Assembly (NCBI GenBank): GCA_033439265.1
Contig: JAVTVX010000035.1
Span: forward strand, 9,326,001-9,390,000
Direction: 5' to 3'
Length of the DNA: 64,000 nucleotides
DNA from: Dillenia suffruticosa
Taxonomy: Eukaryota; Streptophyta; Magnoliopsida; Dilleniales; Dilleniaceae
Position numbers and translations under genes: made by a program. The notes under the pieces are model-generated. The model was not told the origin of the DNA. It saw nothing but the letters and a program-made list of their open reading frames with translations, and did no database searches. Positions 35,901 to 47,473 of the stretch are shown one piece after another; the stretch's first letter is position 1; each line of letters starts with the position of its first letter.

Positions 35901-38900
35901 CTTCACAGGGTTATTCATCAATGGTACCTCAATAGGAGCTTCTAGAGCAGGTGCCCTTTTCATAGTCAAGCATTCAGCCACTCTTCTACCATCAGTTTTT
36001 GGGCTAGAAATTTCTGTCAATACAGATTCATTTGAGGAACATGCTCTGATGGCATTGCTTGAGGTTACAGTGCCCAAAATGGCTGTAGAGCCAAATCTTT
36101 TCTCAGTCAAACTATTTTGAGCTGCTTCCTTAATGATTTTCCCAGATGTAGAATAGAACTTATTTCCAACACCATTTGCCACAATACCCTGCTTCTCAAC
36201 AGTATCAACAGGATTCTTTGGAAGACACCTTTTACGATCACGAACATAGAACAGCATGTAGGCCTTTTGATCCAAAACAGTCCTCTCGCTTACTTGAACA
36301 ACCTACAGTCATCATAAACTAAAAGATCAGCTAAATATTATAATTCAATTGTGCAAACTAGATACAGAAATTTCCCTGATTAAGCATGGTCAAAAGAGAG
36401 CACATACCCTATTGTCATCCAGAGAGTACCACAGGCCACTTGATGTACGAACAAAACAGTAGTAGTGGCCAGAATGAGTGCTCCAACCGGCATGAACTAG
36501 AACTCCATACAGAGTGTACTTTAAATCGCCCTCCTATCAAGTATAAGAAACTTGATGAGGACACTCGCGGTCCATTGACACCAAGCATGATGGAGAAAAA
36601 AATTTGATAAGAAACATCAGAACTATTAAATAAGCTTCCTCAATTAATCCTTCTCAGTCAAGAAATCAAAGAGGATCTATTCATATTGGATCCCTGTAAT
36701 AATTATACAATTATAGGCCGGCCTATGCGATGTTCCTTCACAGCCATCGGCAGCAAAAGGGGCATTAAGAGATCTTCTGTTTTGAAAATGCAATGCTTCT
36801 ACATGTTAGTAGATATTTAATTTAGTACAGATATCAATCTGCTTTTCTGTTACCATTATTATTCTCTCGGTTAGACAGAAGAACCTGTCTGGCAATACTG
36901 ATGTTGAGCCCCAATAACCAACTGGACATGTGTCATATGGTTCCCTGCCTACATAATTCACCAATTGAGATCCAAGGCAATAGACTTGCAATTCATAAAA
37001 TTTCTTGTTTAAAGGCCATTTTTCAAAGACAATGCTGAACTGACATGGCAGATAAGATGGAACAAGAGCTTTAACTTCCTTGATGATATAATAGCCGCTG
37101 CTATAAATATTCCCAGAGAAACAAATGAGGAAGATACCAAAATACAGTTTAAAAAAAAAAGAAAAGAATACTAAAACAAATTCCCAAGTTGCTCAACCAA
37201 GAATTACTTGAAACTTTTATGAATCTGGATAACAGTTACTAAGAAGAAATAATTAAAGAATGCCGATGATACTACATTCCACTAGAAATCCCAATAATCA
37301 TTATCACTTCTCGAGTTTCCCGGCAATCCATATCAGGGGCAGATTTCATATCGATCACTTTCTACTCAGTACAAAATTAGCATCATCCTCACTTTTAGAG
37401 TCACTTACTATCAACAGTTTAATGTTCTTAAAGAACACCAAAAATCATGAGAAAAGCAGCTGGGCAAAAAAAAGGATCGAATGCAGATGAACCATGTAAT
37501 GTCTGTACAGATAACAATGGTTACTAAAATATACTCACATTAGAATCACTGACAAAAGGCTTCAAGTCCAGCGTAGGACCAAAGTGGATTCTTTTGTCAA
37601 TCTTTTGTCCAGCAATATGTGAATCAAACCGCTTAAGATGGATGGTAAGAACATAAGGTGCCTTGTGCACTTTAAGCTGTTTTACAGCCTTAACTTTTTG
37701 CTTGCAACGTTGACAATTATACTGCCTCTCACCACCATCTAACTGTTCCACAGCAGTGAAGTGCAAGAGTGCCTTGTGCAGAGAATCTGCCTTGACTATT
37801 TCAAGACTCAAATCCAGGAATGGATCAAATTTGTTGGAGCAATAGGAGCATTGCATGCATTTCACCTGAAAATAAACTATCCTCAATGTGAAACACTCGT
37901 ACTTTGGGGCGAGCTCCACAATTAACACTTTTCCCATTCGAAGTGTTTCAGAGATCCAAAAGGCACAATTTAGATAAAAATAAATTTATTAATTAACAAA
38001 CACCTGACTACGGAGACGACCACCAAATATCTTGTGAACCAAACTTTTTTCATAAGCAACAGGGGATTCACTTGGTACTCCAGAAGGTAGACAGCATTTA
38101 TGCATTGACTCAAGCAAATTCACCATATACTCGTGAGCATCCTCCTGTCTAGCATTACGAAAATTCCGCGATATACCTAATTGTGTTGTCAAGAACAACA
38201 CATAGGAGGAAAAAGAAAATTAGAACTCCATAGACCAACAAAAACAACTACTCAGAAGCACAAAATTCCAGAAAGTTAATTATTAAAACAAAAAAAAGGA
38301 AGCATACAGCGCAAGTTTGAGACAAGATCCTTAGGGGCCAATATTCTCCCCGTGGACTGTAGAGCACGGCTCACATGTTTCTGAATTGCACATAAAGCAC
38401 AAAATCCGGCAATATGACCTACACAAATAATTAACAATGATATTAGCAAAAAACAACAGCAACATACATGTTAAAAATTTGACAAAAGAAAGTAACAGAA
38501 AGACATTCAAGGGGCCGGTTTAGGACATAAACTGATCAAACAATCCAGTCTCCAAATTGAGCAAGCATTTTATGACATTGCACTACTCCTCCATACTGGA
38601 GGTATACTACTCACTTGACACCAAGAGTTTGTCCCCTAATGACAGCACATTGCACCATCTTCCTATCAAACAAAAATTAAATCCAAGACATGGTCAACCA
38701 GTGAAGTTTCTTAGCAATTCATGAATACAAATGAGGCTTGGAGAACAAACTTGAGGCTCTTGGTCAAGTTAACAACCCTTCATTCCATAAAGATTTGCGT
38801 TGCAAAATTAAAAAAAAAAAAATGCTTAAATATACTTCTTGTCTTGATTTTGGTTTCATCACTTGAGAAATAAATGATGATGTGCAATATAATCACATCA

Positions 38901-41483
38901 AATTTTGCTTGTTAATTATTTGAGTAGAAAATTACGCATTCCTTCTACAACATTTAGAAATCACAAACTATGAGGTCTTGCCAATTAAATAATAATAATA
39001 GTAATATCATCACTATATAAGATATATGCTGTCAGCCAACTATTGAAGAAAAATGATGCCCAAGTTAACTTATGTTGAACACACAATATCATAGGCTTTG
39101 ATTGTTTCCTAGATAATGATCATTTTCTCCGTTTTCGTATGATTGGCTTCCAAAATATATTCTACTCACTTGAATCAAGAAAATGACTACCAATTATCCA
39201 CCAGCTATTTGGCACAGTTACCTTGTAAACAAGGGGGTAAAAAGGTTTGCTATTTCAACCATAATCTGAGGAGGGGGGAACAAACAAACTTTGAGGACAT
39301 TTTCCGATTACCCTGGCTTGAGGACATAATATTACCTTTCATTTTATCCCACAGAAAAAAACACTTTTCTTTTCTTGTTACTGAAAAATTTTTCTTTTGA
39401 CAAAAATTTTAGAAAAAGACTCCTCAAAGAATTCATAATTTTGAAATACTAAATGACCTTCCAAGTTTTTCTAAGAGCTATTATATAATTAATCTCATAA
39501 ATTCTCTTTCTTGCTTCGTGTTTCCTCACTTGCAAAGGACCTCAATCATGAAGGATTCAAAAATAAAAGGGCAATGTCCAATTACACCTAAAAAATAGCA
39601 AATGTCCTACTTAAAGCTTCCTGCTTCTTTTCCTTTTGTTGTAAAAGCTCTAAAATGCATCAAATTAAAGCTGATGCACACAAAGCATCGAAGAACTTAT
39701 GAACCATTGGTACATCCATGAGCCCATTTCAAGCCACAAAAACAGATTCTAAAGTCTAGAACATTCTTTGTGCAGATTAATCATGCATCATGATTTCTGA
39801 TTCTCTCCAAACTAAACACTCAATAATATAATATCTTTATCGCAATGCAACCATTCACAAAGCATTCATCCCATCCAACACTTAAGTCCATGACAGTTAA
39901 TCTAGTGTTTCTCAGTGGGACAGGTTGACTTGCTAAGCCTGAGATTTAATCAGATAATCTTGGGAAATACACAATTGACAGTTGCTTATTGCAGAACAGA
40001 TCATTGAGGTGAATCAATTTAAATTGCATCAACTAAAATTTAATCAAGTCGTGTATCCATTTACATGTGTATAGCTAACTTAGTTCTCTGTGAATGTGAG
40101 CATAGTTAATTTACATTATGAAATATGCATGAAGCAAGGAAAGAGACTCACAGGAATTTTGATGCTTCCCACTTTGCAAATATGCTGCTAAGGGCTCTGT
40201 GTACGTCAGACACTGCAATACTGAATTGAGAAAACAAGTATTTCCCAGATTTTCCAGACCAGCACCCTGTTGATTTACATTACCATCAAGATAAACAAAT
40301 ACAATAACAACGACAATCCGAGCTTTAATCTCAACAATTTTTGAGAAAACCAAATAAATAAACATTTATACCTAGCTTTAGCACATAGTATTCTTAAGGT
40401 GAAGGAAACCAAATAAATTTTTGACGAAGTAGCTAGACATGACATTAATTTACACAAAATTGAATTTAAAAAATGGATTCATGTAGCCGACTCAGTTTCA
40501 AACACAAGGGTTGCTTGAATTAAATTTTGCCAAGCTCTAGTAACTATAACATATGAAATGCAGTCTTAGACCGAGGAGAGGTTTTGAAGAGGCGGTGAAA
40601 CATGACATGCTATTCTATAATTATACAAATAGATAATGTTATTTATGAGGGTCATTTTGGCAGCAAATTCCCAGGAGAGTGCATGTACGTGACAACACCC
40701 ATTGGTCAAATTTTAAAGCAATTACATGATTTTTAACAAGCGCAACTTAGAAGAGCCATTTTAGCCGGGAATTCATTAGCGTTGCATGTGGCACACGTTA
40801 TTGGTCATTGCATTGCTTTTTCTGCATACACACGACTTTCAATGAGGTTATAACCAATAAAAATGCAGCACCAATGCCCTAGATAAATATTATAACTCAA
40901 AACTAAACTGAGAGATTGGATTCATATAGTTGACAGGAGAGAGACCCAGCTCTAGAACCTATAATTTATCAAAGGCAACATTCTAATGAAAAAAGAAAAC
41001 AACTGAAATAGCACTTCACAGAACTAATTAATCACAAACAATTCAATTACACCATATCACCAAAAACCCTAAATCAGCACATGTAACCACAACATAAACA
41101 ACGAATCGAAAGAAAAACGCATATAAATGCAACAATCAATGCAAAACAATAAAAGCAAAGTGAAAATCAAAATCACTCACAATTCTGCGAAAAGTGATGC
41201 CGAAACTGAGCTCTGGATCGAGACCGTGTTCAAGAGAATCAGAAACATCAGATTTCTTCAAAGAAGACGGCGAAGTTAACGGAGTGGAAGGTTTCTGAGG
41301 AGTCGACGAATTGGGGTTTAGAGTCTCCAACTTGAAATCTCCTTTGTAATCACTGAACGTGTTACAAGGTTTTCTAGCTAAGTGGAACTGGATTTTCCTC
41401 TGAAAAAATGAATCCGCCGCCGAAATCTCTATCCTCTCTGTTTGTTCTACTATCGTCTCCCTTTTGCGGATCAAATTATCCAT
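32950..41483 (-). CDS. UBP23-like: Ubiquitin carboxyl-terminal hydrolase, UBP23 / USP36-like (11 exons)
   Basis: Cysteine protease that removes ubiquitin from proteins. Exons on the minus strand: 41483-41181, 40266-40152, 38418-38308, 38176-38004, 37865-37539, 36533-36408, 36302-35646, 35541-35455, 35363-34715, 33463-33370, 33115-32950. All introns are GT-AG and the phases agree, giving 2808 bp and 935 residues, a little longer than my recollection of Arabidopsis UBP23. The Cys box is [19 protein letters not shown] (Cys112). QEDAHEYM follows. Zinc-ribbon cysteines are at 237, 240, 285 and 288. The His box is [10 protein letters not shown] (His366), and WYSLDDNR supplies the acidic residue (382/383). 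A long Ser/Lys-rich low-complexity region spans exons 7-9. The tail ends [17 protein letters not shown] and then a Lys/Arg cluster that could be a nucleolar signal. No damage was seen. The family call is firm; the exact paralogue is inferred. Confidence 0.9.
33886..33904. repeat. 19-bp G homopolymer in UBP intron 9
   Basis: An uninterrupted run of 19 G residues on the plus strand (C on the transcribed strand's RNA) lies in the 1.25-kb intron between exons 9 and 10 of the UBP23-like gene. Its exact length may be a sequencing or assembly artefact. Confidence 0.85.
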
Positions 41484-41894
41484 CTCTCTCTAAAATCTTT
41501 TGCGCCGCCGCCACAGCTTCTGAGATCTCTCCCTCTCTCTCTCTTTCTTGAAGCTATTCTCTCTTCTTTTTCTCACTATGATATGCGAAGGGCGTTTCGG
41601 CTACGGACTTTTGGAAGAGCTGGGGGAGGGAGAGAGCGAGAGAGTGAGGTGAAGAGACAGGACAGCGGCACTAAACCCTACACAAAATTAATCGTCCGCC
41701 TGAGCCTTGTGGAAGGAGTGGGTGTATGATAAGAATCGTGGGGTGGAATAACAGCTGATTGTTTCCATCGTCCCTGCTTTACTGATTACAAATGCTTGGC
41801 CACGTCAACGCAGAATTCCGCAGGAAGACCAATACCGCGTCCACGGGTTCAGGCAAAGCACGCTGTTGAATCAAATTGGCTAAGTTTATTCTTT
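41484..41894 (-). promoter_or_regulatory. UBP23-like 5' leader and proximal promoter
   Basis: About 410 bp separates the start codon from the edge of a Mutator-like element. The leader is GA-rich on the gene strand (41520-41650), as is common in plant 5' UTRs. No definite TATA box was seen. Everything further upstream is transposon sequence. Confidence 0.5.
41885..41894. repeat. Target-site duplication of MULE-1, left copy
   Basis: TTTATTCTTT, repeated exactly at 47407-47416. Mutator-like elements typically make 8-11 bp duplications, most often 9. Confidence 0.85.
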
Positions 41895-42190
41895 CATGTA
41901 ATTGTACGTGCGATCCCTAAACTTTATTCATTTATTATAAATTAATTCTTATGATTAAAAATACTATTTTATGATTCTCAAATTTTCAAAATTATATCTT
42001 AATGATCTTTCTGTTATTGACGATAACAAAATTATCATTAATTACTGATGTGACTATTTACATGACGGTACTTACATGTAATGGCCATGTTAGTTATTAT
42101 ATATGTCTCATGTTGTCATGTCAACTGTTTATTGGCACGGTTGTGCCGCGCTGCACGTCAACGCAAAGAGGACATTTTGATCTTTCCAAT
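41895..42190 (+). repeat. MULE-1 left terminal inverted repeat
   Basis: It matches the reverse complement of about 47132-47406 over nearly 300 bp at moderate identity, starting CATGTAATTGTACGTG against GAGATAATTATATGTT. GA-rich tracts lie just inside both repeats. Confidence 0.85.
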
Positions 42191-42341
42191 GTTATTATAT
42201 AGCTTTACCTTTATCTTTTCACTCCATTATAATAACTTCTTCTTACTTCAATTAAAAGAGAGATATTAGACTTTGAATGAGAGAGAGAGAGAGAGAGCTT
42301 TAATCTCTCTCTCTCCCTCGCTCAAAATTTAGGGTTTTGAA

Positions 42342-42938
42342 ATGGAAGAAGCTCCACTGAAGTATAGATATGGTTATGATACCATTGTAGTGAATAATTT
42401 TTACAGAGGTTTTACGATTGCTTAATTTCTGAAAATCGAATATTTTTTTAAAAAACATAATTTCAAAATTTGAGATAATATTTTCTCCATTTTTTTGAAT
42501 TACAATTTCATATGTGAAATTTTCTCAATTTTTATATAGGATGGGAATGTTTGTGATTTTTTCCAATGGTATGATTCACTATTGTCAGATTGAGTAATTG
42601 AGATCATTCTAGATTTCAAAAACAAAATTGAGGAGGAAAAGATAAAACGTAGTTCTGTGATTGCTGATTGTAACATGAGGATGGAAGCAACAAATACCAT
42701 GATCGAGAGGTTGAAGGAGGAAAATCAGCTTTTGACTTTGCAGAAGTTAGAGATGGAGGAAATATGTTCAAAAACGAAGATAGAAAATCTAAGTCTGCAA
42801 AAGAATGATGTACAAGGAGGACGATGTTTTGGGGTTAGATGTGTATGGATAATCACTTTTGTAATTTCAATATTTGCTCTTATGTTTAAAAATGAAAAAA
42901 ATCCAAATTCTGTTATGTGCTTGCCTGGAAAAATATAA
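42342..42938 (+). pseudogene. MULE-1 second gene: GRF zinc finger, coiled coil, membrane segment
   Basis: A decayed plus-strand gene. It has an ATG at 42342 after AGGGTTTTGAA, a probable intron ending TATATAG near 42538, and then DGNVCDFFQWYD, the C-terminal half of a GRF-type zinc finger. An in-frame TGA, probably from Arg CGA, follows SLLSD. A predicted coiled coil comes next (FKNKIEEEKIKR ... ATNTMIERLKEENQLLTLQK), then a hydrophobic C-terminal segment CVWIITFVISIFALMF. This order resembles small plant proteins such as At4g04775-like. The N-terminal half of the finger (CxCG ... RRF) is missing or unrecognisable. It lies beside the left TIR and converges on the transposase, like mudrB in maize MuDR. 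A function in transposition is inference. Confidence 0.65.
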
Positions 42939-43760
42939 AAATACTGTTGTAAAATATGAAATGAATGAAGGAATAAATGAAGTATTGTAGTTGAATTTGT
43001 TCAAAAGTATTTATATAACATTTTCAGTGTATGGTGAAAAACAACTCAAATGTGTAGAATTGAGAAATGCAGACACAAAAGTGGAACTTTTGTGCAGATT
43101 TTAGTGTCCAAAAGTGTTCATATAATTTTGCTCAATTGAGGAATGAATATGTCCAACTTAAATAACAGAAAAACCTTCAACACATGGTAAATGAAGCAAT
43201 GTAGACACAACTTAGTGTGTAGAAAAACTTTTAGAATGAGTCAAATACTAAACCTTCATTTAAAAAAAGAAAACTGCAAAACATTACACTGTAGAATCTT
43301 AAATAATAGGAAAACCTTCAGTACATGTTTTGAAAATATACTATGTTTCAAAAACATTACACTGCAGTTTCAGAAAACTACAGAACCTTTATTTAAACTT
43401 ATATTGTGTAAATAATATCACAATTTAGTACATTACACTATAGAAAACTTACTGCAGAGCCATGATATGTTTCAAAAAAATTACACTACAGTTTCAGAAT
43501 ATTCAAAAGTATTACATTTTGTAGTTTCAGAAAGCGTATGTTACAATCTTAGACAAAAGTTTGGAACTGTTATAATTTCAATACAAAAATTTTGTCTTCA
43601 AGGAAGTGTTAGATTAACCACTTGTGACTGGTTTTGTAAAACTTGACGGGTTGTTTCAATAATCTCATGGAACTGGTGGTGAGAAGATTGAGATGAAGTA
43701 CCTTCGCCCCGCAATAATTAAATGGATTAGTAAAAAAACTAATCCTTATTGTACTCTTCA
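42939..43760. other. MULE-1 region between the two convergent genes
   Basis: There is no gene. It contains several short similar phrases such as CAAAACATTACACTGTAG / AAAAACATTACACTGCAG (43275-43365, 43475-43490), suggesting a decayed tandem repeat of about 60-90 bp between the 3' ends of the two element genes. Confidence 0.5.
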
Positions 43761-46343
43761 TCATAATTTCAGCATGCAGAATTGTATAGTTTTTTTTTTT
43801 TTTTTAAAAAAAAAAAACCTTAACCTTATTCTTATATGATCTCTCATTGTATCCAATTTCTTTGCATATCGTACACTTGATTTTTGAACTAACTTTTGAT
43901 AATCGATGATGATCTTTTGGTGGAACTTCAGTGGCTTCCTTTCTCTTTTTTTTGAAGGATGCCCAGGTTTCCTTTTGTACATCAGAGACGACAACGTTGA
44001 GATATCATTTTTGTTCCATATATTGGGACCATTGCAAGAGTAGACAATCAGAGCATAACATTGAGTATAGGCAGAGGGATTATAGTAACTAGACACATAT
44101 TTCTCAACTTTGTCCTTCAATGAAAAAATGCAGCTAATACCATGAGAATATGGAAGGCCACATAATTCCCATTTCCTACAGTTGCATATCCTACCATCCA
44201 AATCTACTATAAATTTGTTGTTGAAGTTTGAAACCTTATAAATTCTACCACCAACCAATAAAGGAAACTAATGTCTACTTTGCTTCTTCAAACTCTCAAG
44301 CTTTGCTAGAATGATAGGACAATTTTCAGTTACAAAAGATGATAGTTTAGTCTTATTTTCACTAAACTTGGCCATCAAAGTAGTTTTGATAAACTCCAGT
44401 AAACTAATGACATACAACTCTCTTGCATTCAATATTTTCGTATTAAAAAACTCACATAAATTATTGACTAATATATCATATTTACTGAATGAGGAAAATA
44501 CTAACCTTGTCCAAGTTTTTCTCTCCTTCTCCATCAACCATGTGTAAGCTCTTAGGTCAATTCTATGGATTTTTGTCATGACTCTAAGAAATTCAGCCTC
44601 ATAAGTGGCCCTGCAGCAGTATAAAATATGTTTTTCAACTTTAAGTCTGAGAACTATTTGTAAAAGTTGTTATACGTGTGTCTGACGTATAATCGATGTT
44701 CAGAGTGGGAGGACAAGACTGAAATTGCATTATTAATTTCTAAAAGACATAAATCCACTATTCAGAAGCACTTAGAAGGAAAATTTTGCTATATGCAACA
44801 AATAATCAATAAATGATTCAAATTTTGCTATATGTAAAATAGTGTATAGAAATTCTACTATATGCAGTAGTGAATTGAAATTTTCACATTGAAATTTCTG
44901 ACATAAATTCTGCTATTGGAGGGAAAATTATGCAATAAATTATTAAAGAAAACAAGTACATACTTTCTGTTGATCAGATATAAAAGTCCACATTCTGTCC
45001 TCCCTAAAGTCTGTCAATAAATCATCCAAAAACCATCTTCATGTATTAGTCTCCTCTATCTCAACAATGGCAAAAGTCAGAGGGAAAATTTTATCATTAG
45101 TATCTCTGCCAAGAATCTTCGCTTGTATGCATCGAAACAAATGTAGAATTTTCTAAAAATTGGAATATTTTGGTATAAAACTCTTATAGGATATTCTCCA
45201 CCAGTTTCAATTGAACTCTTAATCTTGTAAGTGTTTCTCTTATTAGTTTTTAAAATTTCTTTAAAGTACTATTTTAAGAGAAAAAATTACTTCCTATTTT
45301 GCCATTCTGCAAGTTCTTTGGCCATTTTTTTGGCTCTCCATGCCTTCATTCTTGTACAATCAAAGTCAAATTTATCCTTGGCTTTTTCCTGCAACATATT
45401 CACTCTAATATTTGGATATCTTTCACCTTCTTCACCTATTTTTCAGCCAACCAAACAATTGTTGCATATTTTTTCTTCCATGATCTTATACAAGTATATG
45501 TAGGCCTATATGTGACCAATAGAGCTGTTTTTTCATCACTTAATTTCTTTCATATACTAACCAGTCACAGCCCTCAACATCCTCAATCCTAACCCTGAAC
45601 TTATCATTTTTTATATATTTGAGATTTTTTCTATTATAAACAACGTAATCTCTTAATACTTGTTTAAAAAAGTCTAAATTCTAAAAAATTTGGCCCTTGG
45701 TTAATTCTATGTTCCTAGAGTTGTAATCCTTTTTGAACTTTTCATAACTTATCCTATCCCCATTGGAATGCATCTCTTCGTCATCACCATCAATGTTAGA
45801 AATTGTGTATATTAAATCTTTTTCATCATCCATAAAAAGATTATTTCTGTTATTCAAATCTATATGACCACCTTCATTTTTAGATTCATACAAGAACCTT
45901 GCAGAAGGGTCCCTATCTTTACCAAATAGGTTTGTCTCTTTATTTTCATAATCACAATCTTCAGAATCAATAACTAAATTCTTCAAATTATACGACTCAG
46001 ATTGTCTACCCAGCATCTCTTATTCCTTATAACTAATCTCACTTTCATCAATAAAATAAAACTCATTTACACTGAATTTCCTTATTTATTTTTAATATTT
46101 TATCTAAATATTCCAACAATACAATATCACTTAAAAAATGATAGAACTTATTTTTATCAAACCATACCGATACTCTTACAAAGTTTCTATAACATAATTT
46201 AGCTACCATATTTTTCAATTTAAACAGTGATATCTTATCCCTATTATAATTATCAAAATTTGTTAGATTTCCGCTCTCATATTTTTCATGTCCCACAAAG
46301 TTACCTCGTAATGAATTATAGTAGTATATTTTATAGAATCCAT
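43761..46343 (-). pseudogene. MULE-1 MuDR-type transposase
   Basis: The transposase can be followed in pieces. The N-terminus MDSIKYTTIIHYE is frameshifted into FVGHEKYESGN (46343-46063), a PB1-like start seen in plant MuDR proteins. An acidic region follows (46016-45681). A DNA-binding part has FRVRIEDVEGCDWLVYE (about 45600-45550). The transposase core has CFDAYKR (about 45140), ILGRDTNDKIFPLTFAIVE (about 45110-45065) and TFISDQQK (about 44975). EHRLYVRHTYNNFYK is near 44690. The C-terminal helix region is at 44579-44268. The SWIM finger reads CNCRKWELCGLPYSH (near 44180) with Tyr in place of the third Cys. Stops and frameshifts separate the pieces, though some gaps may be introns. Confidence 0.8.
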
Positions 46344-47131
46344 ATCTGAAAAAGAAATGAAAATATATAAATCATTCATATCCTAATTTATGTCACAATC
46401 AACCAAATAAAAACTCTAGTTTTTGAACCCTTTATTTGAAATTAAAACTCCCAATTCAAATCCTAAATTATGAATCTCTTATTTGAGATTAAAACCCTCA
46501 ATTGAAACCCTAAAATATAAACTCTAAAATTGGAACCCTAAATTTGAAATTAAAATTTCCAATGAATCCCTAATTCTCAAATCTAATTCGATAACCCTGA
46601 TTTCAAATTAAATCACAATTTAAAGTAATAGTCAGCTAAATAAAGATTCTAATCTTCAAACCCTTTATTTGAACCCCCAATTGAAATCCTAAATTAGAAA
46701 TTGAAATTTCCAATTCAAATCCTAATTTTCAAATCTAATTCGGTAACCCTTTAACTATCTCTGGACCCATTCATAAGACCCATTCATAAGACCCATTCAT
46801 GAACAAGTAAAATCTCAAAATAGAAATAAACATAAAAAATAAACAAATCCCACGGTTAGATTATATACATTAAAGGACTTCTTTGACCTCGCTATCTGAT
46901 GATAGAAACCCCACCTTCGGGACAATAATAAATCCTCAAAATGTTTCATTGATTGCAATAAATAATGGATTTACTTTGTTTCCACCAAATCTCTATTTAT
47001 TTCTCTCTTACTCTCTCTCAAGCTTTCTATCGCTCTCTCTCTTTTAAATAGATTAAAGAAAATGAATGGGTTCCTCCTTTTGAGAAATGTAGAAAACAAA
47101 ACAAAAAAAACCCTAAAGTCTTATTATGGGT
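46344..47131. other. MULE-1 transposase upstream region with internal repeats
   Basis: Non-coding. A block reading AAATTGAAATTTCCAATTC-like sequence and then TTCAAATCTAATTCGRTAACCC occurs at about 46544-46600 and 46691-46750. AACCCTAAAT-like phrases recur nearby. A 14-bp unit built on ACCCATTCATAAG occurs three times at about 46766-46803. GA/CT-rich DNA lies just inside the right TIR (46998-47045). This is presumably the promoter side of the transposase. Confidence 0.5.
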
Positions 47132-47406
47132 GATGGAAAGACTAGAACGCCTTCTTTGTGTTGACGTGGCAGCACGAGATGTCTATCGTAATTGACATGA
47201 CTATAACATGTTAGCATCTATATCGTCATGTAGATAGCCACTTCAGTCCTTGTCAGCAATTAACGATTATCCTGACACTGTCACTAACGGAAAAATCAAT
47301 ACGATACGATTTTGGAAGTTTGAAAACTATAAGATAGTATTTTTAACTATAGGGACTAATTTGTGATAAAGGGACGAACTTTAGATATCAAACATATAAT
47401 TATCTC
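47132..47406 (-). repeat. MULE-1 right terminal inverted repeat
   Basis: Reverse complement of the left TIR at 41895-42190, with scattered substitutions. It begins (minus strand) GAGATAATTATATG, and many active Mutator ends also start with GAGA. Confidence 0.85.
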
Positions 47407-47473
47407 TTTATTCTTTTCTAAGAATCTTGCAATTATTGTTCCATCGACAAACAAAACTTTTCTCATTTTTGGT

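Larger units (their letters stand above)
41895..47406 (-). mobile_element. MULE-1, two-gene Mutator-like DNA transposon with long TIRs
   Basis: A 5.5-kb element bounded by the perfect 10-bp direct repeat TTTATTCTTT (41885-41894 and 47407-47416). Terminal inverted repeats of about 275-295 bp run inward from both ends (41895 to about 42190; 47406 to about 47132). They share blocks such as GATTAAAAATAC / GTTAAAAATAC and CACGTCAACRCAAAGARG. Inside lie a decayed MuDR-type transposase on the minus strand (46343-43761) and a GRF-domain gene on the plus strand (42342-42938). The two genes point toward each other, each starting near one TIR. Frames are broken, so it is not autonomous now. Confidence 0.9.

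Noticed and set aside
39143-39400. Plus-strand 85-codon frame in the UBP gene
   Set aside because: It lies wholly in an intron of the minus-strand gene and has no recognisable motif.
46490-46560. Interstitial telomeric repeat
   Set aside because: AACCCTAAA-like phrases are scattered and not tandem TTTAGGG units.
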